Part shown: piece after piece, positions 1-5,913 of the stretch
Numbering within the stretch: position 1 is the stretch's first letter
How the letters are laid out: each line of letters starts with the position of its first letter
Notes under the pieces: generated by a model
What the model saw: only the letters and a program-made list of their open reading frames with translations
What the model was told of the DNA's origin: nothing
Database searches by the model: none
NCBI GenBank assembly: GCA_905373085.1
Contig: CAJPRR010000055.1
Span: 1 to 12,605 of the forward strand
Source: an uncultured Selenomonas sp.
GTDB lineage: Bacteria > Bacillota > Negativicutes > Selenomonadales > Selenomonadaceae
Length of the DNA stretch: 12,605 bases
Direction of reading: 5' to 3'
Position numbers and translations under genes: made by a program

Positions 1-84
1 GCCGACGAGGCGTATGAGGAGTATCTGGCGAACCCTACGACATACTCTCACGAGGAATTTTGGAATGATGTGATGACGCCATGA
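1..84 (+). CDS. RelB/DinJ-type antitoxin, C-terminal end (partial)
   Basis: This reading frame enters from the left edge and ends at TGA 82-84, giving 27 visible residues ending in FWNDVMTP. The stretch DEAYEEYLANPTTYSHEEF has the look of the acidic, toxin-wrapping tail of RelB/DinJ-family antitoxins (tail pattern 'YxEYLxNPxTYSHEE'). In this family the missing N-terminal part is normally a ribbon-helix-helix DNA-binding domain that represses the operon. The TGA overlaps the ATG of the following toxin gene (ATGA at 81-84), which is typical of type II toxin-antitoxin pairs and implies coupled translation. The family assignment rests on this short tail and on the neighbour. The DNA-binding part and the operator lie outside the window. 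Confidence 0.75.
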   Translation, partial: ADEAYEEYLANPTTYSHEEFWNDVMTP

Positions 85-347
85 AATCCTATCGCTTGAT
101 TTACTCCGAGCGTGCAAAGAAAGAGGTCAAGAAACTCGATCCATACACCAAGCAGATGATCAAGTCGTGGATTGAGAAGCGACTGCTGCACTCGGAAAAT
201 CCTCGTGCACACGGCAAGGCGCTCACGGGAAACCACAAGGGCGAGTGGCGCTGCCTCATCGGCAACTGCCGTCTGATCTGCGCCATTGAGGACGAGCGGC
301 TCGTCATCCTCGCCCTCGCCCTCGGGCACAGGCGCGAGGTGTATTGA
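81..347 (+). CDS. RelE/ParE-superfamily toxin (type II TA)
   Basis: An 88-residue protein of the RelE/ParE fold, the usual length for this family. It begins with the strand-helix-helix pattern (YRLIYSERAKKEVKKLD) and ends with the conserved C-terminal core: GEWRCLIGNCRLI around residues 54-66 and ALGHRREVY at 80-88. Basic residues R57, R64, R84 and R85 and terminal Y88 sit where RelE-type mRNA interferases carry their catalytic or RNA-contacting side chains, so the toxin looks intact. Known family role: ribosome-dependent mRNA cleavage that stops translation until the antitoxin neutralises it. The commoner family form near R57 reads roughly 'WRYRxGDYR'; here Y and D are replaced by C and N (WRCLIGNCR), which could alter activity. 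The start overlaps the antitoxin stop by 4 nt. I cannot separate RelE-like RNase from ParE-like gyrase poison with certainty, but the C-terminal motif favours RelE. Confidence 0.85.
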   Translation: MKSYRLIYSERAKKEVKKLDPYTKQMIKSWIEKRLLHSENPRAHGKALTGNHKGEWRCLIGNCRLICAIEDERLVILALALGHRREVY

Positions 348-425
348 CGTGCAGACGAGCGCGGAAAGATCTGCCGCACACCCCTTTGCCGCGCATGTCC
401 CAGATGCAAAAGAGTTCGATTCTTC

Positions 426-455
426 TTGCTTTTTCATCCGTCCCTAAGGTATACT
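426..455 (+). promoter_or_regulatory. Predicted sigma-A-type promoter of the fru operon
   Basis: TTGCTT at 426-431 and TATACT at 450-455 are separated by 18 nt. Each matches the -35/-10 consensus in at least four of six positions. The pair lies in the gap between the toxin gene and fruK, about 44 nt before the fruK start. I see no clear operator: a cre-like stretch at 462-477 needs an inserted base to fit, and no fruR gene is next to the operon in this window. Confidence 0.5.
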
Positions 456-486
456 GAAGTCGTGATAATCGGTGTCATATTGGATT

Positions 487-495
487 GAGGTGAAG
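487..495 (+). promoter_or_regulatory. Ribosome binding site that fixes the fruK start
   Basis: GAGGTGAAG ends a few nucleotides before ATG 499. The upstream in-frame GTG at 472 has no comparable Shine-Dalgarno sequence in front of it. Starting at 499 also gives the family's usual N-terminus, MIYTVTFNPS. Confidence 0.75.
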
Positions 496-498
496 AAT

Positions 499-1407
499 AT
501 GATTTACACCGTGACATTCAACCCGTCGCTCGACTACATCCTGCGGCTCGACTCGCTCGAAAAAGGCGAGATCAACCGCGTGACGTACGAGCATATCCTG
601 CCCGGCGGCAAGGGGCTGAACGTGTCGATGGTCTTGAAGAACCTCGGCCATGCGAGCCGTGCGCTGGGATTCGTAGCGGGATTTACGGGCGAGGCTGTTA
701 AAAAGCAGTTCGAGAGTTTCGGCTGCGAGGCGGACTTCGTGCACCTCGCCGAAGGATTTTCGCGCATCAACGTGAAGATCAAGGCGAAGGAAGAGACGGA
801 AATCAACGGGCAAGGGCCGCAGATTGCAGAGGCGGCGCAGGAGGAGCTTTTTCAAAAGCTTGAAAAGCTCCAGGCGGGCGATACGCTAGTCCTCGCGGGC
901 AGCATACCGAACACTTTGCCCGACGACATCTATGAGCGCATCATGGAGCGACTCTCAGGACGCTCCATCCGCATCATCGTCGACGCGACGAAGGGGCTGC
1001 TCCTCAAGGTCTTGAAGTACGGGCCGTGGCTCATCAAGCCGAACAATCACGAACTCGGCGAGATGTTCGATACGGAACTGAAGACGGAGGCGGATCTGAT
1101 CGCGCACGCGAAGAAACTGCAGGAGATGGGCGCGAAGAACGTGCTGATCTCGATGGCGGGCGAAGGCGCGCTCTTCCTGACGGAAAGCGGAGAATCCTTC
1201 AAGAGTCCCGCGCCCAAGGGAACGCTCGTGAACTCTGTAGGCGCAGGCGATTCGATGGTCGCGGGCTTCCTCGCGGGCTACGAGGAGTCGGGCGGCTCAT
1301 GGCGCGACGCCTTCTTCATGGGCGTCGCGACAGGCTCTGCGTCGGCATTTTCCGAAAACCTCGCACGGCGCCCCGAAGTCGAGGCGCTTTTAAAGACCAT
1401 CGGCTGA
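499..1407 (+). CDS. fruK: 1-phosphofructokinase
   Basis: A 302-residue PfkB-family sugar kinase that phosphorylates fructose-1-phosphate to fructose-1,6-bisphosphate with ATP in the cytoplasm. The N-terminus MIYTVTFNPSLDY is the family signature. The substrate-binding GGKG loop is at residues 36-39 and the PfkB signature VNSVGAGDSMVAG at 244-256, with D251 as the expected catalytic base. The length is normal for FruK (about 300). A GTG at 472 would add nine residues, but the ribosome site at 487-495 supports ATG 499. fruA follows 29 nt downstream, so the kinase and the transporter that produces its substrate are in one operon. LacC (tagatose-6-phosphate kinase) is a close relative; the adjacent fructose PTS decides for FruK. 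Confidence 0.95.
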   Translation: MIYTVTFNPSLDYILRLDSLEKGEINRVTYEHILPGGKGLNVSMVLKNLGHASRALGFVAGFTGEAVKKQFESFGCEADFVHLAEGFSRINVKIKAKEETEINGQGPQIAEAAQEELFQKLEKLQAGDTLVLAGSIPNTLPDDIYERIMERLSGRSIRIIVDATKGLLLKVLKYGPWLIKPNNHELGEMFDTELKTEADLIAHAKKLQEMGAKNVLISMAGEGALFLTESGESFKSPAPKGTLVNSVGAGDSMVAGFLAGYEESGGSWRDAFFMGVATGSASAFSENLARRPEVEALLKTIG

Positions 1408-1436
1408 ACGCCGGCTGAAAGAAAGGAACGGTCGAT

Positions 1437-3374
1437 ATGCGTATTACGGACTTATTGAAGAGCGAAAGCATTGCGCTCGGCGCACAGCCGAAAGACAAGA
1501 ACGACGCCATAGCCCTCTTGACGGATCTGATGGAAAAGGGCGGCAATCTCTCGGACAAAGCGCAGTACGAAAAGGACGTGCTCGCACGCGAAGCCTCGGG
1601 CACGACGGGACTCGGCGACGGCATCGCGACGCCGCACGCCAAGAGCGCGGGCGTCAAAGAGCCGGGACTTGCGGCGATGACGGTGCCCGCGGGCATGGAC
1701 TTCGAGGCGATGGACCAAAAGCCCTCGCGCCTCTTCTTCGAGATCGCCGCGCCCGCGACAGAAGCCGACGTGCATCTCGAAGTCCTGAGCAAGCTCGCGA
1801 CGATGATCATGGATCCCGACTTCAAGGAAGCCCTGATCGCGGCGAAGTCGAAAGAAGAATTCCTCTCGCTCATCGACGCGAAGGAGGATGGCAAATTCGA
1901 GGCGGCGAAAGATTCTGCGCCCGTTGCGGCGGAAGCGGACGCAAAGGAAGCCGCGCCGGAGACAAGCGCCGCGCCCGCGAAGATTACGAAAAAGATCCTC
2001 GCCGTCACGGCGTGCCCGACGGGCATCGCGCACACCTTCATGGCGGCGGAGAGCCTTGAGCAGCACGCGAAGAAGCGCGGCATCCCCTTCAAGGCAGAGA
2101 CGAACGGCTCGGGCGGCGCGAAGAACATCCTGACGGCAGAGGAGATTCGCGACGCCGCATGCATCATCGTCGCGGCGGACAAGAACGTCGAGATGGCGCG
2201 TTTCGACGGCAAACCCGTCATTCAGACGAAGGTCGCCAACGGCATCAACAAGGCAGACGAGCTTCTTGACGAGGCGCTCGCGGGCACGGCGCCGATCTAC
2301 CACCATGCGGGCGGCGCGGCAAAGGCCGAAGAGAGCGCGGCGGACGACGAGAGCATCACGCGCCAGATTTACAAGCATCTGATGAACGGCGTCTCGCACA
2401 TGCTGCCGTTCGTCATCGGCGGCGGCATCCTGATCGCGCTCGCCTTCCTCCTCGACACATTCGACCCCGCCAATCCCGGCAACTTCGGCTCGAATCTCTG
2501 GTACGCCAAGACCTTCATGGACATCGGCGGCATCTCCTTCGGCTTCATGCTGCCCGTGCTCGCGGGCTTCATCGCCATGAGCATCGCGGACAGGCCAGGC
2601 CTTGCCGTCGGCTTCGTGGGCGGCGCCCTCGCCTCATCGAGCGGCGCGGGCTTCTTGGGCGCCCTCATCGCGGGCTTCGTCGCGGGCTACGTCGTCAACG
2701 CGCTCAAGAAGGTCTTCGCCGATCTGCCGCACTCTTTGGAAGGCATCAAGCCCGTGCTTCTCTATCCGCTCCTCGGCGTCTTCCTCGTGGGCGTCATCAT
2801 GATCTTCGTGATCAACCCGCCCGTCGCCGGCATCAACAACTGGATGATCGAAACCTTGAAGGGCATGGACACGTCGAGCCGCATCCTCATAGGCGCCCTC
2901 ATGGGCGGCATGATGGCGGTCGACATGGGCGGCCCCGTGAACAAAGCGGCGTACGTCGTCGGCACGGGCATGCTCGTGTCGGGCGAGTACGGCATCATGG
3001 CAGCGGTCATGGCGGGCGGCATGGTGCCGCCGATCGCCATCGCTCTTGCGACGACGTTCTTCAAGAGCCGCTTCACGGAGCAGCAGAGGAAATCGGGCGT
3101 CGTCAACTACATCATGGGTCTTTCGTTCATCACGGAGGGCGCGATCCCGTTTGCGGCAGCCGACCCCCTGCGCGTGATTCCGTCGTGCGTCATCGGCTCG
3201 GCGACGGCGGGCGGCCTGTCGATGTTCTTCGACTGCACGCTGCGCGCCCCGCACGGCGGCATCTTCGTCGTGCCGACGATCGGCAACCCGCTGCTCTACC
3301 TCGTCGCGATCTTCGCCGGCGCCGTCCTCAGCGCGCTCTGCCTCGGCGTCGTCAAGAAGAAGGTCGCAGAATGA
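1437..3374 (+). CDS. fruA: Fructose-specific PTS transporter, fused EIIA-EIIB-EIIC
   Basis: A 645-residue membrane protein that imports fructose and phosphorylates it to fructose-1-phosphate using phosphate relayed from EI and HPr, whose genes are not here. EIIA spans about residues 1-150, with the phospho-accepting H67 in GIATPHAKS. An Ala/Glu-rich linker (about 150-183) leads to EIIB (about 184-285), with active-site C193 in VTACPTGIAHT. EIIC (about 310-640) has multiple membrane helices, the GGPVNKAAY motif near 498-506, the sugar-site FITEGAIPF near 564-572 and RAPHGG at 603-608. The IIA-IIB-IIC order and length are those of fructose-family permeases in Firmicutes. A GAAAGGAA ribosome site at 1421-1428 precedes ATG 1437. 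The stop overlaps the start of the next gene (ATGA, 3371-3374). Confidence 0.96.
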   Translation: MRITDLLKSESIALGAQPKDKNDAIALLTDLMEKGGNLSDKAQYEKDVLAREASGTTGLGDGIATPHAKSAGVKEPGLAAMTVPAGMDFEAMDQKPSRLFFEIAAPATEADVHLEVLSKLATMIMDPDFKEALIAAKSKEEFLSLIDAKEDGKFEAAKDSAPVAAEADAKEAAPETSAAPAKITKKILAVTACPTGIAHTFMAAESLEQHAKKRGIPFKAETNGSGGAKNILTAEEIRDAACIIVAADKNVEMARFDGKPVIQTKVANGINKADELLDEALAGTAPIYHHAGGAAKAEESAADDESITRQIYKHLMNGVSHMLPFVIGGGILIALAFLLDTFDPANPGNFGSNLWYAKTFMDIGGISFGFMLPVLAGFIAMSIADRPGLAVGFVGGALASSSGAGFLGALIAGFVAGYVVNALKKVFADLPHSLEGIKPVLLYPLLGVFLVGVIMIFVINPPVAGINNWMIETLKGMDTSSRILIGALMGGMMAVDMGGPVNKAAYVVGTGMLVSGEYGIMAAVMAGGMVPPIAIALATTFFKSRFTEQQRKSGVVNYIMGLSFITEGAIPFAAADPLRVIPSCVIGSATAGGLSMFFDCTLRAPHGGIFVVPTIGNPLLYLVAIFAGAVLSALCLGVVKKKVAE

Positions 3375-3715
3375 CGGCGCTGATGAAAAAGGCCGGCGCA
3401 CTCTTGCTGACGCTCGCCCTCATTGGCCTTGCCTCCGTCGCTTCGGCAGCGAGCGAAAAGATCACGAAGGACGGCTGCTTCAAGGGCATACGTCTCGCGG
3501 GCAAGGTGCGCGTCGTGGAACACTTCCCCGACCTCAAGGTCAAAGTGAACCCATCGTTCCCCGACCTCAAGGTCAAGGCGGTCGAGACATTCCCCAACGA
3601 TGTGGGCGAGTGGCAGTTCGTCGACTTCGGCGAGGACTTCACGATCCAATTCGTCGATCACTTCCCCGACATCACGATCAGATTCGTCAACGCCTTTCCC
3701 GGCGTACCGGATTAA
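3371..3715 (+). CDS. Small exported FPD-repeat protein, 7(1) septoil-knot-like
   Basis: A 114-residue protein with a clear signal peptide: K6 and K7, a hydrophobic core at about 9-22, and an expected signal peptidase I cut after ASVASA near residue 26. The mature part holds an 11-residue repeat built on [VF]V-x-x-FPD-x-[KT]-[VI]-[KQR], with FP pairs at 52, 63, 74, 98 and 109. One unit is degenerate (VDFGEDFTIQ, 84-93), and the third unit is two residues longer and carries GEWQF (79-83). From recall, this alternation of FPD units around a central G-x-WQF is the hallmark of the family annotated '7(1) septoil knot domain', a small beta protein with a deeply knotted chain and no known function. 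The mature part has only one Cys (C36). The start overlaps the fruA stop by 4 nt, so translation is probably coupled to the transporter. The family label is recall and was not searched. Confidence 0.7.
   Translation: MTALMKKAGALLLTLALIGLASVASAASEKITKDGCFKGIRLAGKVRVVEHFPDLKVKVNPSFPDLKVKAVETFPNDVGEWQFVDFGEDFTIQFVDHFPDITIRFVNAFPGVPD
3524..3576 (+). repeat. Two identical 20-nt direct repeats inside the FPD-repeat gene
   Basis: The 20-base block TTCCCCGACCTCAAGGTCAA occurs at 3524-3543 and again at 3557-3576, exactly 33 nt (11 codons) apart. It encodes FPDLKVK both times. Identical third-codon positions suggest either a recent unit duplication or gene conversion between units. The remaining units have diverged. 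Confidence 0.85.
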
Positions 3716-3751
3716 ACCATACAGCAACTCATTTTGAAGGGACTGGAAACT

Positions 3752-4114
3752 ATGCAGGAAACTCCCGTACGCCTGCCGCACGATCACGGCCATCAAGGGG
3801 CCGCCCTGCCGCACATGCCCGATGCAGATACGCTCGCCACGGTGTCGGCGGCCATGAAGCAGCTCGGCGACGCGACGCGGCTGCATATCTTCTGGTTCCT
3901 GTGCCACTACGAGGAATGTGTGATCAACATCGCCGCTTACATGCAGATGTCGAGTCCGGCGATCTCGCACCACCTGCGGCTCTTGAAGGCGAGCGGCCTC
4001 ATCACCTCGCGGCGCGAAGGCAAGGAGATGTACTACCGCGCGGCCGAGACGCCGCTCGTCGAGGAACTGCACCACACAGTTGAACGAGTCGGGCGCATCT
4101 CATGCCCGCGATAA
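3752..4114 (+). CDS. ArsR/SmtB-family winged-helix regulator
   Basis: A 120-residue dimeric repressor of the ArsR/SmtB type, which normally leaves its operator when metal or another ligand binds. The winged helix covers about residues 28-96: MKQLGDATRLHIFWFL (35-50), then helix-turn-helix with recognition helix SSPAISHHLRLLKASGLI (67-84) and wing REGKEMYYR (88-96). Possible ligand groups are H10, H12, H14 and H21 in the N-terminal tail; C51 and C56 flanking HYEE, where ArsR/CadC proteins carry their Cys site; H107, H108 and E111 in the last helix, where zinc sensors of the CzrA/SmtB type bind metal; and C118. ATG 3752 is chosen over the upstream TTG 3734 because GAAGGGA at 3736-3742 lies at good spacing. 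It starts 36 nt after the knot-like gene, with no promoter seen. The ligand is unknown; no metal efflux gene is adjacent. Confidence 0.85.
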   Translation: MQETPVRLPHDHGHQGAALPHMPDADTLATVSAAMKQLGDATRLHIFWFLCHYEECVINIAAYMQMSSPAISHHLRLLKASGLITSRREGKEMYYRAAETPLVEELHHTVERVGRISCPR

Positions 4115-4117
4115 GGA

Positions 4118-4159
4118 AAAACAGGCGCAAGGCAAGCGTGCTTGCCTTGCGCCTGTTTT
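4118..4159 (+). terminator. Perfect 20-bp hairpin after arsR (terminator or attenuator)
   Basis: Arms 4118-4137 and 4140-4159 are perfectly complementary over 20 bp, with a 2-base (realistically 4-base) turn at GT. The outer pairs are AAAA/TTTT and the inner part is GC-rich, so it resembles a bidirectional Rho-independent terminator whose U tract is only four long. It begins 3 nt after the arsR stop and ends just before the AAAGGAGG ribosome site of the next gene. No promoter fits between, so downstream genes depend on readthrough or on a promoter inside arsR. Confidence 0.75.
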
Positions 4160-4181
4160 CGTAAAGCCAAAGGAGGATTTC

Positions 4182-4742
4182 ATGTCATATACGGATTTTC
4201 AAATCGGCGAGAAATTTCCCCTGCCCATCCGCCAACAAGGCGAGGGCGGACTTTTTCAAGTTGACGCGAACGGCGCGATGTTCATTTTGCAGCTCGCCAA
4301 GAGCGACATCATCGCCATCGAGGCCTTCCGCACGGGAGAGATGGAGCTTGCCCTCTACGAGACGGAAGGCGTCCTCTTCCTTCTCTATCGGATTCCCGGC
4401 ATCTTCAAGGACGGCTGGGGCGACGCGCCGCTTTCTTTCGGCGGCCTTTCCAACGAGCATCTGCCGTCAGAGGAGTCGCTCGCGAGAGCATCTCTGCACC
4501 TCTGCCTCGTCGACGCGCGGCTTTCCCTGCTGCTCGCGCAGCGCGAGGCGCAGATGCCCGCCCCGTTCGCTGATTTTTTGCGCCGCCACACGCTTTCTGC
4601 CATGGCTGCGCCTCTCGCGCCGCAGGACTTCGCCATGCGCGTGCAAAGCATCTGGCAGCGCATGAGTCCTGCCGAGATGCGCGAGAAGGCCGCCGTCGTT
4701 TGGGAGATTACGCTCGCGCTCAAGGGCGCTCCGCTGCATTGA
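4182..4742 (+). CDS. Hypothetical protein, 186 residues
   Basis: I do not recognise a named family. The start ATG 4182 has a very strong AAAGGAGG site at 4170-4177. Longer in-frame readings upstream would run through the hairpin and are unlikely. The protein is soluble, with no signal peptide or membrane helix. The N-terminal half looks beta-rich (IGEKFPLPIRQQGEGGLFQVDANGAMF..., then short hydrophobic strands such as GVLFLLYRIPG at about 67-77), followed by GWGDAPLSF. The C-terminal half (about 100-180) is helical and Ala/Leu/Arg-rich with two Trp. It resembles uncharacterised Firmicute proteins that start with 'IGDKFPLPI' and have a WDAPF-like motif; that is recall only. It lies between the arsR hairpin and the asparaginase gene, whose start is 25 nt downstream, so it is probably co-transcribed with asparaginase. 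Confidence 0.8.
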   Translation: MSYTDFQIGEKFPLPIRQQGEGGLFQVDANGAMFILQLAKSDIIAIEAFRTGEMELALYETEGVLFLLYRIPGIFKDGWGDAPLSFGGLSNEHLPSEESLARASLHLCLVDARLSLLLAQREAQMPAPFADFLRRHTLSAMAAPLAPQDFAMRVQSIWQRMSPAEMREKAAVVWEITLALKGAPLH

Positions 4743-4753
4743 CGCGCACGAGG

Positions 4754-4760
4754 AAAGGAG
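4754..4760 (+). promoter_or_regulatory. Ribosome binding site deciding the asparaginase start
   Basis: AAAGGAG at 4754-4760 leaves one base before ATG 4762 but seven before ATG 4768. The second ATG is therefore the likely start. Confidence 0.75.
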
Positions 4761-4767
4761 CATGCGC

Positions 4768-5754
4768 ATGAAGCCGAAAATCTGCATACTGACGACGGGC
4801 GGCACGATCGCAGGCGCGGCGGCGCGTTCCGATGCGCTCACAGGCTACCGCGCGGGCGCACTCGGCGCGGACGAACTTCTCGCCGCCGTCCCCGAACTCT
4901 CAGACGTCTGCGCCATCGAGAGCGAGGAGGTCGCCGCCATCGACAGCAAGGATATGACGGAGACAGTCTGGCTGCATCTTGCCGCCCGCATCAAAGCGGT
5001 GCTCTCTGCGGGCGCGTCGGGCGTCGTCGTCACGCACGGCACGGATACGCTCGAAGAGACGGCGTACTTCCTGCATCTTATCGTAAAGAGCGAAAAGCCC
5101 GTCGTCCTGACGGGCGCGATGCGTCCCGCGACGGCGCTATCTGCCGACGGCCCCCTGAACCTCCTCGACGCCGTGCGACTTGCCGCCAGCCCCGAAGCGC
5201 ACGGACAAGGCGCACTCGTCGTGCTGAACGGCGAAATCCACAGCGCACGCGATATACAGAAGGTGCATACGATAGCCGTGCAGGCCTTCGCTTCGCCCGA
5301 TGTCGGCGCGCTCGGCCGCATGGAAGAAGTGTCGCCGCATTTTCGCCGCCGCGTGCTCACGCGCCATACGCGCGAGAGCGAATTCGACCTTGCGGGCGTG
5401 ACGGCTCTTCCCTATGTACCGATCCTCTACGGTCATGCAGGCGCGGACGCCCGCCTCGCCCGCGCCGCCATCGAGAGCTGTGCGGCGGGCGTCGTCCACG
5501 CGGGCACAGGCAACGGCAGCATACACGAAGCGCTGCTCGCGACGCTCGCCGCTGCCGCAGGAAAAGGCGTTCCCGTCGTACGCGCGAGCCACACGGGCGC
5601 GGGCGCGGTGCTCTTCGCCGAAAGCGCCTACGCGGAAGCCGGCTTCATCGACGCCGACACGTTGCCGCCCGCCAAGGCGCGCATCCTGCTCGCGCTTGCA
5701 CTCTTGAAGACAAACGATCGCGACGAAATCCGGCGCATGTTCCGCGAATATTGA
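4768..5754 (+). CDS. ansB: L-asparaginase (type II-like sequence, no signal peptide)
   Basis: A 328-residue asparaginase of the bacterial AnsA/AnsB family, which hydrolyses L-asparagine to aspartate and ammonia. The first signature is ILTTGGTIAG (residues 7-16) with nucleophile-region T10 or T13. Y27 sits in the flexible lid. The second signature is VVTHGTDTLEET (87-98) with T92/D93. GAMRPATALSADGP (116-129) and ARDIQK (160-165) follow, with K165 where the catalytic lysine is expected. The sequence matches the AnsB-type layout throughout, ending in DEIRRMFREY, close to the family's usual end. Periplasmic AnsB enzymes carry a signal peptide; here the catalytic strand starts at residue 5, so this one is predicted to be cytoplasmic. 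ATG 4768 is preferred over 4762 on ribosome-site spacing. A hairpin terminator follows directly. The symbol is by similarity; substrate preference over glutamine cannot be read. Confidence 0.93.
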   Translation: MKPKICILTTGGTIAGAAARSDALTGYRAGALGADELLAAVPELSDVCAIESEEVAAIDSKDMTETVWLHLAARIKAVLSAGASGVVVTHGTDTLEETAYFLHLIVKSEKPVVLTGAMRPATALSADGPLNLLDAVRLAASPEAHGQGALVVLNGEIHSARDIQKVHTIAVQAFASPDVGALGRMEEVSPHFRRRVLTRHTRESEFDLAGVTALPYVPILYGHAGADARLARAAIESCAAGVVHAGTGNGSIHEALLATLAAAAGKGVPVVRASHTGAGAVLFAESAYAEAGFIDADTLPPAKARILLALALLKTNDRDEIRRMFREY

Positions 5755-5756
5755 TA

Positions 5757-5802
5757 CAAAAGAGCTTTCATGCACTGTCGTCTGCGCATGAAAGCCCTTT
5801 TG
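5757..5802 (+). terminator. Rho-independent terminator after asparaginase
   Basis: Arms CAAAAGAGCTTTCATGC (5757-5773) and GCATGAAAGCCCTTTTG (5786-5802) pair over 17 positions with one A/C mismatch, around a 12-base loop. The arm starts 2 nt after the asparaginase stop, and the flanking A and T runs allow termination in both directions. Confidence 0.8.
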
Positions 5803-5837
5803 CAAAAAGACGCGCGAAGAAGTCTCGTACGTCCCAC

Positions 5838-5866
5838 TGGAATAACTTCCCGCGATGGAGTATAAT
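5838..5866 (+). promoter_or_regulatory. Predicted promoter of the ychF operon
   Basis: A consensus TATAAT at 5861-5866 is preceded, 17 nt earlier, by a weak -35 TGGAAT at 5838-5843. A second TATAAT at 5875-5880 has no matching -35. The region lies between the asparaginase terminator and the ribosome site at 5901-5907. The gap 5755-5913 therefore holds a terminator, this promoter and a short leader. Confidence 0.55.
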
Positions 5867-5913
5867 AGAGGAAATATAATTTGGGGTCGTGTGCCGTCCG
5901 AAAGGAGAGTTAC

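Noticed and set aside
350..381. Possible terminator after the toxin gene (GTGCAGA with TCTGCCGCAC)
   Set aside because: The stem is short, needs a three-base bulge and lacks a following T tract.
462..477. cre-like sequence (TGATAATCGGTGTCA) before fruK as a CcpA site
   Set aside because: It fits the consensus only if one extra base is allowed after TG. Too weak to call.
3185..3370. Extension of the knot-like protein upstream inside fruA
   Set aside because: The extension is Arg/Pro-rich out-of-frame fruA sequence and would bury the signal peptide. ATG 3371 gives a proper export signal.
2634..3401. Long minus-strand open frame inside fruA
   Set aside because: Composition is dominated by Arg, Asp, His and Ala, as expected from the reverse complement of GC-rich codons. 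There is no ribosome site or family likeness.
4080..4181. N-terminal extension of the 186-residue protein back into arsR
   Set aside because: It would be translated through the 20-bp hairpin and overlap arsR, whereas AAAGGAGG sits correctly before ATG 4182.
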